A stretch of DNA of 64,000 nucleotides from Thalassotalea hakodatensis (GCF_030295995.1 NZ_AP027365.1:1796066-1860065), one strand, 5' to 3'. Positions 28,948 through 42,836 are shown, counted from the first letter of the stretch. Notes: generated from the sequence alone by a model not told the origin. Numbers and translations are program-made.

Positions 28948-29365
28948 TAATATTGTAATTTATATTTTAAAAATAAAGTTTGACAGTTTTGAAGTTAATA
29001 ACTACTTTTATTTTTATATTTTGTAGATGCTGAACTTAAGGTTTGTTTCCCGACCCGCTAATATTACAAATATATTCCTAATATTCGATTAACTACTAAT
29101 AAAATTTGATGATACTTGTATCACTCTTTTTTTTAATGTTATTGAAGAAAACTAAGTAAAAAAATATGCTAATAAGTCATATAACTAAGATTTAAGGGAT
29201 TTTCTAAGTAAATTGATGTTTATCATCGCTTTATTAGAAATAAAGAGAGACTGACTGTAATTAACAAGATTTATGCTAATTAAGGTTAAGTCATAAGTTG
29301 TGGATGCTATTTTAGAAGCAACGAATCGCATGCCCAATGAAGGGCAACTATATGGAGATAATACA
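28948..29365. other. Very AT-rich non-coding stretch at the left of the peptide-CPBP cassette
   Basis: The 418 bp contain long A and T runs and no convincing coding frame on either strand. A minus-strand open frame across 29185-29499 overlaps the peptide gene and has no family features. Promoters for the peptide are presumably here; none stands out. Confidence 0.5.
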
Positions 29366-29518
29366 ATGCGAGATTTGAATATAAATGAGATAAAAAGTGT
29401 AAACGGTGGAGTAATTCCTTGGCTGCTTTCCAATTTAGCTTGGGAAGGACTTAAAATAGCCTTGGCGAGCGGACGTCCACTGTCTCCCAGTAGATACACG
29501 GGGGGCTTTCACGGTTAA
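29366..29518 (+). CDS. Double-glycine leader peptide, bacteriocin/microcin-like
   Basis: This is a 50-residue peptide. The first 15 residues, MRDLNINEIKSVNGG, match the double-glycine leader of class II bacteriocins and related exported peptides (hydrophobic at -4, -7 and -12, ending in GG). The predicted mature part of 35 residues is amphipathic with a Trp-rich start (VIPWLLSNLAWEGLK) and a basic, Gly/Pro/Ser-rich tail. GGAG at 29354-29357 selects the ATG at 29366; a longer frame opening at 29300 lacks a site. No C39-peptidase ABC exporter is nearby, so export would need one elsewhere. It is followed by a hairpin and the CPBP gene. Antimicrobial or signalling function is inference from leader and context. 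Confidence 0.75.
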   Translation: MRDLNINEIKSVNGGVIPWLLSNLAWEGLKIALASGRPLSPSRYTGGFHG

Positions 29519-29526
29519 TAATTGTT

Positions 29527-29550
29527 AAGGAAGAGGTGACTCTTCCTTTC
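29527..29550 (+). terminator. Hairpin between the peptide and CPBP genes
   Basis: Stem AAGGAAGAG / CTCTTCCTT with a GTGA loop, followed by a T-rich stretch. It lies eight bases after the peptide stop and 13 bases before the CPBP ATG. It could end most transcripts after the peptide and lower the second gene. Confidence 0.65.
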
Positions 29551-29561
29551 ATATTTTATTT

Positions 29562-30050
29562 ATGAAGACCTTTATTTTACCCAGTCGAAATAATTCTTTC
29601 GCAATCTCGGTTTGTATAGCTAGCTTGTCTGCATTTTTTGGTTCTTTGTTAATAGTGTCAATTGTGTTCCACAGTGCAACTTTATTACAAATCGAGCTTT
29701 TAGGTGCTTTTTCTAAACCTAAGATGTCCATATTTGACATATTTGGTACTGTTGTTTTTGCGCCAATTGTTGAAACATTTTTGTTAATTGTCTTTTTGAA
29801 AAGTCTTCTTAAAACCTCATTGTGTAATTGGCAAATTTGTTTGGTTTCATCATTGACTTGGGCTTGTTTACATGGATTAATTTCACCGATGAAAGTCTTT
29901 GGCACCTTTTGGAATTTTTATATCTTCAGCCATAGTTATATCGTTTGGTATAAATACTCGAGTATCAAAGGTTTCTCAGCGGCACTAATTCCGCATATGT
30001 TCGTGAATACAATATCGTTATCTATTTTATTCGTTATTAATGCTTTCTAA
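29562..30050 (+). CDS. CPBP-family intramembrane metalloprotease (CAAX/bacteriocin-processing type)
   Basis: The 162-residue protein has about four to five membrane helices and the three CPBP motifs in reduced form. These are a glutamate in APIVETFLLIVFLK (motif 1, normally EExxxR, here a single Glu), a histidine in SLTWACLHG (motif 2, FxxxH), and IPHMFVN (motif 3, HxxxN/D). CPBP proteases are often encoded with bacteriocins as immunity or processing proteins (SkkI/PlnI type), which fits the preceding double-glycine peptide. Its stop codon TAA at 30048-30050 lies exactly at the border of the 160-bp repeat and overlaps the AraC stop on the other strand. The missing second Glu and Arg make protease activity uncertain. 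Confidence 0.8.
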   Translation: MKTFILPSRNNSFAISVCIASLSAFFGSLLIVSIVFHSATLLQIELLGAFSKPKMSIFDIFGTVVFAPIVETFLLIVFLKSLLKTSLCNWQICLVSSLTWACLHGLISPMKVFGTFWNFYIFSHSYIVWYKYSSIKGFSAALIPHMFVNTISLSILFVINAF

Positions 30051-30958
30051 TTTCCTCTATATCGTTTTGGTGACATTCCAACAACTTTTTTAAATAACCG
30101 TGAAAAATAATAGGGATCACCATATCCTAATGATTCGCCAATCTGCTTGATGGTTTCTGTCGTATTATCTAGTTGAAAACAGGCTTGTTGCATCTTCATA
30201 TTGATAAAGTACTGTATAGGTGATGTATCTGTGAGTTCTTTAAACTTTTTAGCAAAATGGAATTTCGATAATTGGCTATAATGGGCGAGGGTATCTAAAT
30301 TCAGCTCTTGACTCAGGTTGTCTCTCATTAAGTCGTCTATAGCGTCAATACTAAAGCTAGAACCTTTATTAAACGACTCTATTCTCAATTGCAGCGCTAA
30401 AAAGCTTAACGTTTGTTGTAGTACATGAACGGCATGGATAACGTTGGTTGCTGTATAGCCTCTGCTACCTAAGGCAATCAGGTTATCGTAATCTTTATAG
30501 ATATTTTCTTGTACATTAACAAAACCTAAACCATCTTCCATTTTCATTAATAAACGTTCTGCGAAATCATCAGCTAATTTTCCTGTAAAATGAATCCAAT
30601 AAACGGCATTTTTACTACCACTTTTTCGTTGGTATTGAAAAGGTTGGTTAGGTGATATCAATACAAGATCGCCACGCTTTACCGTGCGTTTTTTATGTTT
30701 ATAACTCAAAATACCTTCACCATATTGGCAATAAATAAGTTGGTGCTGGTCTGCACGAGCTTGTTCAATGGTGGTGAAATTTTGTTGTGAGTATTTGCCG
30801 AGGGCAGTAGGGTAAAGCCCTGCCGTTAAAGGGTGGACTTTTAACTTTTCTAATAAGAACTTAGGAATGATTAAGCGAATATCGGCGAATGAGCGTGATG
30901 TATATACGGTATTCATTGTTTTAAAAACCATGTCAATAATAGCAATATAGTCCATCAT
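30047..30958 (-). CDS. AraC-family transcriptional regulator
   Basis: The 303-residue protein has an N-terminal AraC-type cupin sensor domain (about residues 35-150, with CQYGEGILSYKHKKRTVKRGD and ISPNQPFQYQ) and a C-terminal AraC DNA-binding domain with two helix-turn-helices (about 205-303, LDTLAHYSQLSKFHFAKKFK and GESLGYGDPYYFSRLFKKVVGMSPKRYR). Several in-frame ATGs lie in the first 20 codons, so the exact start is uncertain. It faces the GH18 gene and originally ended beside the GH18 terminator. A role in sugar-linked control of the chitin locus is plausible but unproven. Its last 160 bases are duplicated at 28788-28947. Confidence 0.92.
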   Translation of the reverse strand: MMDYIAIIDMVFKTMNTVYTSRSFADIRLIIPKFLLEKLKVHPLTAGLYPTALGKYSQQNFTTIEQARADQHQLIYCQYGEGILSYKHKKRTVKRGDLVLISPNQPFQYQRKSGSKNAVYWIHFTGKLADDFAERLLMKMEDGLGFVNVQENIYKDYDNLIALGSRGYTATNVIHAVHVLQQTLSFLALQLRIESFNKGSSFSIDAIDDLMRDNLSQELNLDTLAHYSQLSKFHFAKKFKELTDTSPIQYFINMKMQQACFQLDNTTETIKQIGESLGYGDPYYFSRLFKKVVGMSPKRYRGN

Positions 30959-31179
30959 TGAAGCAATAATATCAATGTTGTCCTTACTTTATATATGATT
31001 TAATGGTTTCAAGATAGAAACTGTAATAACAAGCAGGCACAAAAAAATTATTACTTTTCATTAAGATCGCGTTGACGATTAGCGAAATTAGCAAATGTGA
31101 TCAATAGTTGTAGTTCAACGCCTGTAGTTAGATGTTGCAAAAAATAGTAAGTAACATTGCTTAACTAAAGAGACCCAAA

Positions 31180-34100
31180 ATGACGACAGAAAGATATCAA
31201 TTAAAAAATAAAGTACGCGTTGTAACAGCAGCTTCTTTATTTGATGGTCACGATGCCGCGATCAATATAATGCGCAGAATTTTGCAGGCGAGTGGTGTAG
31301 AGGTCATTCACCTTGGTCATGACCGTAGTGTAGAAGAAGTTGTGAATACGGCTATTCAAGAAGATGCAAATGCAATCGCCATGACCTCTTATCAAGGTGG
31401 GCACAACGAATACTTTAAATATATGTATGACTTGTTAAAAGAACGTGGCTGTGAGCACATTCGCATTGTTGGTGGTGGTGGTGGTGTAATATTACCTGAA
31501 GAAATTAAGATGCTACACGAATACGGTATTACACGTATTTATGCTCCTGATGACGGTAGAGAGCTTGGTTTACAAGGCATGATTGATGATATGATCATGC
31601 GTTGCGACTTTAAAACAGGCGTCAATGTTAAAAAAGATGATGTAGCCAATCTAAAGAAAAACGATAAACAAGCTATTGCACGCTTAATCTCCGCAACAGA
31701 AAATGCCCCAGAAGAAAATAAAACAGCATTAGATAAAATTAAAAAAATTGCATCAGTGAGTAAAACACCCGTTCTTGGTATTACAGGTACAGGTGGCGCG
31801 GGTAAGTCTTCTTTAGTGGATGAGTTAATCAGACGGTTTTTGTTAGCAACCCAAGACAATAAAATTGCTATCGTTTCGGTTGATCCCTCTAAACGAAAAA
31901 CAGGTGGTGCACTGCTTGGCGATAGAATTCGTATGAATGCAGTAAACAATGACCGTGTGTATATGCGCTCTCTTGCAACTCGCCAATCAAATTTAGCCTT
32001 ATCTGTTTATGTTAATGATACGTTAGATATTTTAAAGGCAGCTGATTTTGATTTAATTATTCTTGAAACCTCAGGTATTGGCCAATCAGATACTGAAATT
32101 GAAGAACATTCAGATGTATCACTCTATGTAATGACGCCAGAATATGGTGCTGCTACACAATTAGAAAAGATAGATATGCTCGACTTTGCCGACATCATAG
32201 CGGTAAATAAATTCGATAAACGCGGTGCGCAAGATGCATTACGTGATGTTAAAAAGCAATACAAACGTAATCGTGGCATGTTTGAAGCAGGTGATGACGA
32301 AGTACCTGTTTTTGGCACGATTGCTTCTCAATTTAATGATCGCGGTATGACAGAGCTTTATAATAAAGTGATCAGTGAATTGGCGCAAAAATCAGATGCA
32401 TTAAAAGCTGACGTGCTAGCGCTTGAAGGAACTCAAGCGGAAAAAGCAAGTGTTATTCCAGGCAAACGCACACGTTATTTATCTGAAATTGCAGATAATA
32501 ACCGCGGTTATGATGAATGGGTAGAAGCTCAAGCAACCGTTGCACAAAAGCTTTATGGTATTCAACAAGCCATGAATGCGGCCAATGAAAGCAATGAAGA
32601 AACTGGCAAGGCACTCGCTGAAAATCTTCAAACACTTTTTGATACCGTCGCGTTAGAGCTCGACCCAAAAAATAAATTGATAATAGAACAGTGGCATGAA
32701 AAAGTTGAAAAATACAAAGCACCACTTTTTAAATTCCAAGTTCGAAATAAAGAACTGTCGATAGAAACCCACTCTAAATCATTATCTCAGTTGGATATTC
32801 CAAAAGTGTGTTTACCTAAGTATCAGGGCTGGGGGGATATTCTTAGATGGAGCTTGCAAGAGAACGTTCCTGGTGAGTTTCCTTATACTGCTGGTTTATT
32901 TCCTTTTAAACGTGAAGGTGAAGACCCTACGCGTATGTTTGCCGGTGAAGGTGGTCCAGAAAGAACTAATCGTCGTTTTCATTATGTATCTAAAGGCATG
33001 CCAGCAAAACGATTGTCAACAGCGTTTGACTCAGTAACGCTTTATGGTAATGATCCTGATATTCGTCCTGATATTTACGGAAAAATTGGTAATGCAGGGG
33101 TCTCAATATGTTGTTTAGATGACGCAAAGAAACTTTATTCAGGTTTTAACTTAGCAGATCCTGCTACATCTGTATCGATGACTATTAATGGTCCTGCACC
33201 AATCCTCTTAGGTTTCTTTTTAAATGCTGCCATTGACCAGCAATGTGAACTTTATATCAAAGAGCATCAATTGGAAAAAGAAGTTGAAGCAAAGATTAAG
33301 GCGATTTATAAAGGTAAAGAAGGTGAAAAACCAAGCTATCAAGGAGCGTTACCAGAAGGAAATGACGGTTTAGGGCTAATGCTATTGGGGGTAACTGGTG
33401 ATCAAGTTTTACCAGCCGATGTTTACAGCGAAATAAAAGCGAAAACATTGACGCAAGTTCGCGGTACAGTGCAAGCCGATATATTAAAAGAAGATCAAGC
33501 GCAAAATACTTGTATTTTCTCTACCGAATTTGCATTGCGTCTAATGGGTGATGTGCAAGAGTATTTTATTGATAAAGGTGTTCGTAACTTTTATTCAGTT
33601 TCTATCTCTGGATATCATATTGCAGAAGCAGGTGCTAACCCAATCACGCAGTTAGCATTAACCTTAGCGAATGGTTTTACGTTTGTAGAATATTACTTAA
33701 GTAGAGGGATGGACATCAATGAATTTGGACCAAACCTGTCATTTTTCTTTTCAAATGGTATTGACCCTGAATATGCTGTAATTGGTCGCGTAGCTCGTAG
33801 AATATGGTCAAAAGCCATGAAAATGAAGTATAACGCAAATGCTCGTGCACAAATGTTGAAGTATCACATTCAAACCTCTGGTCGCTCGTTACATGCGCAA
33901 GAAATTGATTTTAACGATATTCGCACCACATTGCAGGCGTTATATGCAATATATGATAACTGTAACTCGTTACATACCAACGCGTATGATGAAGCAATCA
34001 CAACACCAACGGAAGATAGCGTTCGTCGCGCCATGGCAATTCAATTAATTATTAACCGAGAGTTAGGGCTAGCGAAAAATGAAAACCCTATCCAAGGCTC

Positions 34101-34560
34101 ATTTATTATCGAAGAGTTAACTGAACTCGTCGAAGAAGCGGTGTTAACTGAATTTGATCGTATTACAGAGCGTGGTGGTGTATTAGGGGCGATGGAAACT
34201 ATGTACCAACGCAGTAAAATTCAAGAAGAAAGCTTGTATTATGAAAACCTTAAACATACGGGTGAATACCCAATCATTGGTGTAAATACCTTCTTAAGTT
34301 CTAAAGGTTCACCAACAGTCATTCCTGCAGAAGTTATTCGTGCTACTGAGGAAGAAAAGCACTATCAAATTGATATGTTAGCAAATTTGCATGTAGCACA
34401 TGCAGATAAAGCAAATAAAGACTTATCGGTTCTTCAAGCCGCTGCCATTAAACATGAAAACCTATTTGAACATATGATGAGTGCTTGTAAAGTGTGCTCG
34501 CTGGGACAAATTGTTAATGCATTGTTTGATGTTGGTGGTCAATACCGTCGAAATATGTAA
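31180..34560 (+). CDS. icmF: Fused isobutyryl-CoA mutase with GTPase chaperone
   Basis: The 1126-residue cytosolic enzyme joins three parts. The first is a B12-binding domain (about 10-145) with the cobalt-ligating histidine H24 in FDGHDAA. The second is a MeaB/ArgK-type G-protein domain (about 195-420; P-loop from residue 200, [23 protein letters not shown]). The third is the substrate-binding mutase barrel (about 560-1126, with [29 protein letters not shown] and [14 protein letters not shown] regions). IcmF interconverts isobutyryl-CoA and n-butyryl-CoA, and in some species isovaleryl-CoA and pivalyl-CoA, using adenosylcobalamin and GTP. It is followed by acyl-CoA reductase-like and SDR genes. 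No cobalamin riboswitch was found in the 220-bp leader. Confidence 0.96.
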   Translation: MTTERYQLKNKVRVVTAASLFDGHDAAINIMRRILQASGVEVIHLGHDRSVEEVVNTAIQEDANAIAMTSYQGGHNEYFKYMYDLLKERGCEHIRIVGGGGGVILPEEIKMLHEYGITRIYAPDDGRELGLQGMIDDMIMRCDFKTGVNVKKDDVANLKKNDKQAIARLISATENAPEENKTALDKIKKIASVSKTPVLGITGTGGAGKSSLVDELIRRFLLATQDNKIAIVSVDPSKRKTGGALLGDRIRMNAVNNDRVYMRSLATRQSNLALSVYVNDTLDILKAADFDLIILETSGIGQSDTEIEEHSDVSLYVMTPEYGAATQLEKIDMLDFADIIAVNKFDKRGAQDALRDVKKQYKRNRGMFEAGDDEVPVFGTIASQFNDRGMTELYNKVISELAQKSDALKADVLALEGTQAEKASVIPGKRTRYLSEIADNNRGYDEWVEAQATVAQKLYGIQQAMNAANESNEETGKALAENLQTLFDTVALELDPKNKLIIEQWHEKVEKYKAPLFKFQVRNKELSIETHSKSLSQLDIPKVCLPKYQGWGDILRWSLQENVPGEFPYTAGLFPFKREGEDPTRMFAGEGGPERTNRRFHYVSKGMPAKRLSTAFDSVTLYGNDPDIRPDIYGKIGNAGVSICCLDDAKKLYSGFNLADPATSVSMTINGPAPILLGFFLNAAIDQQCELYIKEHQLEKEVEAKIKAIYKGKEGEKPSYQGALPEGNDGLGLMLLGVTGDQVLPADVYSEIKAKTLTQVRGTVQADILKEDQAQNTCIFSTEFALRLMGDVQEYFIDKGVRNFYSVSISGYHIAEAGANPITQLALTLANGFTFVEYYLSRGMDINEFGPNLSFFFSNGIDPEYAVIGRVARRIWSKAMKMKYNANARAQMLKYHIQTSGRSLHAQEIDFNDIRTTLQALYAIYDNCNSLHTNAYDEAITTPTEDSVRRAMAIQLIINRELGLAKNENPIQGSFIIEELTELVEEAVLTEFDRITERGGVLGAMETMYQRSKIQEESLYYENLKHTGEYPIIGVNTFLSSKGSPTVIPAEVIRATEEEKHYQIDMLANLHVAHADKANKDLSVLQAAAIKHENLFEHMMSACKVCSLGQIVNALFDVGGQYRRNM

Positions 34561-34567
34561 GTTGTTT

Positions 34568-34615
34568 GGCGACTTTAATTCCATGCTGATTGGTATGATT
34601 AATACTAAAGTCGCC
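34568..34615 (+). other. Long-range hairpin after icmF
   Basis: Perfect 10-bp arms GGCGACTTTA / TAAAGTCGCC with a 28-base loop, directly after the icmF stop. There is no T-tail, so it is more likely an mRNA-stabilising or processing stem than a terminator. The next gene continues on the same strand. Confidence 0.5.
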
Positions 34616-34680
34616 TAGTGCATGCTCAAACACTTGGGTATGTTCTTTAACTACTTTTATAAATAAGGCATTACGTTACA

Positions 34681-35697
34681 ATGAATATACCTGAAAAATT
34701 TACCGCATTTCGTATTCACCGAAACGAAGATAAATCAATTCGTAGTGGTTTCGAGCAGATATCTTTAGCGCAGTTAACTGAAGGTGAAGTTGTTATTAAA
34801 GTCGCCTATTCTGATATTAACTACAAAGACGCTCTTGCCGCAACGGGTAAAGGCCAAATATTACGTACTTATCCTTTAGTGGGGGGGATTGATCTATCAG
34901 GTGTAGTCGTTACCTCTTCTGATCAGCGATTTTCAGTAGGTGATAAAGTGTTAGTGTGTGGCGCACAGCTTTCTGAACTTTATGATGGCGGATATACCGA
35001 ATATGCACGAGTTAAAGCTGATGCTGTTGTTGCATTACCTACAGGATTAACATTAAAAGATGCTATGGCTTTAGGAACGGCTGGTTATACTGCTGCTATT
35101 GCCGTACAACGTATGGAAGACAACGGGCAAATTCCAGAACGAGGAACAATTTTAGTCACTGGTGCTACGGGTGGTGTCGGTAGTTTCGCGATCAATATGT
35201 TATCTAATATAGGCTATCGGGTTGCTGCATTAACCGGTAAACCAGAGCAACACGACTATTTAACCCAATTGGGGGCAAGTGAAATTGTTGACCGTCGAGA
35301 GCTTGATATGGGTAAACGACCATTAGAAAAAGCTATTTGGGGTGGTGCAGTAGACAACCTTGGTGATGAAATATTAGCATGGTTAACTAAAATCGTTGTG
35401 CCATGGGGGAATATTGCTTCTATTGGTTTAGCCGCAGGCTTTAAGTTAGACACCACAGTCATGCCATTTATTTTACGAGGAGTTAGTTTGTTAGGGATAA
35501 ACTCTGTTGAAATGCCATTATCTGTACGTGATAAAGCATGGCAACGGATAGCAACTGATCTTAAGCCGACGCAATTATCACTTATTGCCCCTAAAACCAT
35601 TTTATTCAAGAACATAGAGTCAGCATTTAATGCCTACATAGAAGGCTCTGTAACAGCCAGAACTATTGTAGAAATAGACGCATCATTAGATAATTAG
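34681..35697 (+). CDS. MDR-family acrylyl-CoA reductase-like oxidoreductase (AcuI/YhdH type)
   Basis: The 338-residue zinc-independent medium-chain dehydrogenase/reductase has the GroES-like N-terminal domain (YSDINYKDALAATGKG, PLVGGIDLSGVV) and an NADP-binding Rossmann domain with TGATGGVGSFA (about residues 160-170). The AcuI/YhdH family reduces acrylyl-CoA to propionyl-CoA with NADPH. The DINYKDALA segment is characteristic of that family. It stands 120 bp behind icmF and eight bases before the SDR gene. This suggests a small acyl-CoA operon, perhaps detoxifying unsaturated short acyl-CoA made in branched-chain metabolism. Quinone reductase activity is an alternative; the symbol is withheld. 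Confidence 0.88.
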   Translation: MNIPEKFTAFRIHRNEDKSIRSGFEQISLAQLTEGEVVIKVAYSDINYKDALAATGKGQILRTYPLVGGIDLSGVVVTSSDQRFSVGDKVLVCGAQLSELYDGGYTEYARVKADAVVALPTGLTLKDAMALGTAGYTAAIAVQRMEDNGQIPERGTILVTGATGGVGSFAINMLSNIGYRVAALTGKPEQHDYLTQLGASEIVDRRELDMGKRPLEKAIWGGAVDNLGDEILAWLTKIVVPWGNIASIGLAAGFKLDTTVMPFILRGVSLLGINSVEMPLSVRDKAWQRIATDLKPTQLSLIAPKTILFKNIESAFNAYIEGSVTARTIVEIDASLDN

Positions 35698-35705
35698 AGG
35701 AATTT

Positions 35706-36467
35706 ATGAACATACAAGACAAAGTCATTGCTATTACTGGTGGCGGACAAGGACTAGGCCGCGCAATGGCGGTAAATTTAGCGTCAAGTGGTGCAAAGTT
35801 AGCATTAATCGATTTGAATGAAGATTTATTAAAAGAAACAGTAAGCTTAATTGAGTCCGCGGGTTCTACGGCTAAATATTATTTAGCGAACGTGACCAAT
35901 GAAACAGAAGTTGAGCAAACATTTAACCAAATAAATGATGACTTTAATGGTTTTGATGGATTGATTAACAACGCTGGTATATTACGAGACGGTATGCTAC
36001 TAAAAGCAAAAGATGGCGAAATAGTTAAAAAAATGTCACTTGAACAGTTTCAATCTGTTATTGATGTTAATTTAACGGGGGTATTTTTATGTGGTAGAGA
36101 AGCCGCAGCTCATATGATCAAGAATAAGCGTAAAGGTGTTATTATTAATATGTCTTCTATCGCGCGTAATGGCAATATGGGTCAAACCAACTATGCTGCA
36201 TCAAAAGCAGGCGTTGTCGCCATGACAGTGTGTTGGGCGAGAGAACTTGGTCGTCATGATATTCGTGTTGGTGCAATCGCGCCAGGTGTTATACGCACTG
36301 CGATGACAGATGCGATGAAACCTGAAATGCGTGAACGTTTAGAGAAAATGAAACCTGTTGGCCGCCTTGGTGAAGCAGATGAAATTGCCCATACGGTGAA
36401 GTATATCTTTGAAAATGAATTCTTTACTGGCAGAGTGGTTGAAATAGATGGTGGCTTATCGATGTAA
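35706..36467 (+). CDS. Short-chain dehydrogenase/reductase (FabG-like)
   Basis: The 253-residue Rossmann enzyme has the cofactor motif GGGQGLGR (residues 12-19), NNAG, the catalytic Ser in INMSSIARNG and the YAASK Tyr-Lys pair. It is closest by eye to 3-oxoacyl-ACP reductases and 3-hydroxyacyl-CoA dehydrogenases. DLN after the second strand suggests NAD preference, since an acidic residue binds the adenosine ribose. It ends at the terminator 36499-36524. Coupling with the AcuI-like gene (eight bases apart, GAGGAATTT ribosome-binding site) and icmF points to short acyl-CoA metabolism rather than fatty-acid synthesis. The exact substrate cannot be read from the sequence. Confidence 0.9.
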   Translation: MNIQDKVIAITGGGQGLGRAMAVNLASSGAKLALIDLNEDLLKETVSLIESAGSTAKYYLANVTNETEVEQTFNQINDDFNGFDGLINNAGILRDGMLLKAKDGEIVKKMSLEQFQSVIDVNLTGVFLCGREAAAHMIKNKRKGVIINMSSIARNGNMGQTNYAASKAGVVAMTVCWARELGRHDIRVGAIAPGVIRTAMTDAMKPEMRERLEKMKPVGRLGEADEIAHTVKYIFENEFFTGRVVEIDGGLSM

Positions 36468-36498
36468 TCGATAGTTATACTAAATAGTATGAATTAGG

Positions 36499-36524
36499 AA
36501 AAAGCGAGTCTTACTCGCTTTTTT
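36499..36524 (+). terminator. Intrinsic terminator after the SDR gene
   Basis: Stem AAAAAGCGAGT / ACTCGCTTTTTT with a CTT loop, about 30 bp past the stop. Confidence 0.9.
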
Positions 36525-36563
36525 CATCTAAGCTTGTAAATAATAGAGTTATCTAAATAAGTT

Positions 36564-37100
36564 ATGAATAAAGCATTATTTTTAGATCGTGATGGCATTA
36601 TTAATGTAGATCATGGTTATGTCTATCAACAACAAGACTTTGAGTTTACAGAAGGGATCTTCGAGCTTTGTCAGCATGCATCTAAGTTGGGTTACTTGCT
36701 AATTGTAATAACGAACCAATCAGGAATAGCGAGAGGGAAGTACACTGAAGCTGACTTTCTTACGCTAACACAGTGGATGAAAGACCAATTTGAACAGCGT
36801 GAATGTCGAATTACAGATGTAATGTATTGTCCTCACCACCCTACGAAAGGTAAAGGTGAATATCTTAAAGACTGTCAATGTCGTAAACCTGAACCAGGTA
36901 TGATACTTCAAGCGGCAAAAATTCATCATGTTGATTTAAACAAAAGTGTGTTTATTGGTGATAAAGTTTCTGATATGCAAGCAGCAGAATCCGCAGGTGT
37001 TGTTAATCGAATACTGGTTGCGAGTCAATATAATGATAGACAGCTTGAAACAGCCTGTAGCATCACTAAAATCGCAGATGCTCGTTCGTTTATTGTATAA
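36564..37100 (+). CDS. gmhB: D-glycero-beta-D-manno-heptose-1,7-bisphosphate 7-phosphatase
   Basis: The 178-residue HAD-superfamily phosphatase makes heptose-1-phosphate for ADP-heptose and the lipopolysaccharide core. The nucleophile motif is FLDRDG (Asp8 and Asp10). Motif II is TNQSG, and the C-terminal FIGDKVSDMQAA binds magnesium. The zinc loop typical of GmhB is present as CPHHP (from Cys89) and CQCRKP (Cys104, Cys106). The length matches E. coli GmhB. It lies immediately upstream of the rRNA operon, the same neighbourhood as gmhB-rrnH in E. coli, which supports orthology. It has its own short leader after the SDR terminator. Confidence 0.95.
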   Translation: MNKALFLDRDGIINVDHGYVYQQQDFEFTEGIFELCQHASKLGYLLIVITNQSGIARGKYTEADFLTLTQWMKDQFEQRECRITDVMYCPHHPTKGKGEYLKDCQCRKPEPGMILQAAKIHHVDLNKSVFIGDKVSDMQAAESAGVVNRILVASQYNDRQLETACSITKIADARSFIV

Positions 37101-37155
37101 TTTGTATGATATTTCAGCGATCAAACGACTTTTACTAATAAATTGAAAATAGTTG

Positions 37156-37183
37156 TTGACGGGGCGATAAAAATCCCTAGAAT
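37156..37183 (+). promoter_or_regulatory. rRNA operon promoter P1
   Basis: TTGACG at 37156-37161 and TAGAAT at 37178-37183 with a 16-bp spacer, followed by GCGCATCC, a GC-rich discriminator typical of stringently controlled rRNA promoters. Confidence 0.8.
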
Positions 37184-37348
37184 GCGCATCCACTTCTCGG
37201 GGACAAGCCAAGAAGGTTCTGTATAGGAAATACTTTAGAGCGAGTCAGGACAACGAAAGCTCAGTTTTGATAAGTTTAGTATCACGAAAGCGGTATAAAA
37301 CAACAAACCAAACATTCAAAAATAAACGAAAGTTTTTTAAGAAAAAGG

Positions 37349-37376
37349 TTGACATCAAAACAGGGTTGCGTAGAAT
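37349..37376 (+). promoter_or_regulatory. rRNA operon promoter P2
   Basis: TTGACA at 37349-37354 and TAGAAT at 37371-37376, 16-bp spacer, then GCGCATCT. It has the same -10/discriminator as P1 (TAGAATGCGCATC) and lies about 330 bp before 16S. Confidence 0.85.
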
Positions 37377-37500
37377 GCGCATCTCGCTTGAGGCAACGGC
37401 CACAAGCAACTAATAAAGCGGTCTAGTAACGAATGAGATTATTAGCTCGCGTCGAACAAAGCGTTCATCGATGAACCGTTCGACCTACTTGCTTAGGCAA

Positions 37501-37514
37501 GCATCTTTAACAAT
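37501..37514 (+). promoter_or_regulatory. rrn leader boxA antitermination signal
   Basis: GCATCTTTAACAAT resembles the boxA consensus TGCTCTTTAACA. It lies about 190 bp before the 16S 5' end, where NusB/NusE load. Together with the two promoters it accounts for the 37101-37704 leader. Confidence 0.65.
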
Positions 37515-37704
37515 TAGTTATCATGCAATTTGTGTGGGCACTCACAGTGATGATGTTTTACCAGTAACTTAGGTTACAAAAATGTCTTAGTGAATGTTCA
37601 TACAAAAACTTATTTAAGTTTTATTGGTTTATATTACTTTTTAAAAGTAATGACCAAGTATCAGAATTCATTGAGCAGCATCTTCGGATGCACAAACGAT
37701 TTTT

Positions 37705-39247
<1,543 letters not shown>

Positions 39248-39334
39248 TCTTGAAGTGAAACAGATTGTTGTTGAGTGTTCACACAAATTGTATGATAACG
39301 AACGTAGAAGAAGTCACCCTGACTAAGTCTAAAA

Positions 39335-39410
39335 GGGGCTATAGCTCAGCTGGGAGAGCGCCTGCCTTGCACGCAGGAGGTCAGCAGTTCGATCCTGCTT
39401 AGCTCCACCA
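39335..39410 (+). tRNA. alaT: tRNA-Ala (anticodon TGC)
   Basis: A 76-base cloverleaf starting GGGGCTATAGCTCAGC and ending AGCTCCACCA with encoded CCA. The anticodon TGC is at 39368-39370. It stands in the 16S-23S spacer, as in many gammaproteobacterial operons. Confidence 0.97.
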
Positions 39411-39438
39411 CTTTTTGCCTAGTAAAGGGACGTATAAT

Positions 39439-39515
<77 letters not shown>

Positions 39516-39957
39516 AATTCTTCGTTATGCGTCTTTGCTTAATGACTCGTTTAGTGAACTAAACGTCGCCATCAAGCGCCTAGCTTAACTCGAATTATTA
39601 ACTTCTTCATAAAGAACGAGAGACCAAATTAAAGGTTACTTTTTAGTGATTTTCAATTTGGTTTTTTTAACCAAGTTTTTAACCGAATGCGTGTTAATTA
39701 CGATTTCTTTAACAATCTGGAAAGCTGATATTTATATCCCGATATAAGTAGTTTTATCGACTAGTTATATCACGTTAGCTTTAGGTAAGTAACGAGTGTC
39801 GCGCTCATTACTTTAATGAATAAAGCTAACAACCGAAATAAGACTTCCTTATCTTATTTCATTCTAATTCAAGTGCTATTTATAGTACGTGAAAATGTCA
39901 GACATACATTGATACTCAGTTTTGTCACTGAGTAACCTAAAATATTTAGGGTTGTAT
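39516..39957 (+). promoter_or_regulatory. 16S-23S spacer part with boxA-like element
   Basis: The 442 bp after tRNA-Ile carry the processing-stem sequences before 23S. At about 39704-39721 is TTCTTTAACAATCTGG, the boxA-type antitermination motif usual in this spacer. No gene is seen here. Confidence 0.7.

Positions 39958-42836
<2,879 letters not shown>

Noticed and set aside
29185..29499. Minus-strand 104-residue frame opposite the double-glycine peptide
   Set aside because: No ribosome-binding site or family features, and the plus-strand peptide has both a leader motif and a good site.
28948..30046. An integrase that would explain the AraC and gltX insertions
   Set aside because: No tyrosine or serine recombinase frame exists in either insertion or elsewhere in the window; the mechanism stays open.
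30959..31179. Cobalamin riboswitch before icmF
   Set aside because: No B12-box or other conserved cobalamin aptamer segments could be found in the leader.
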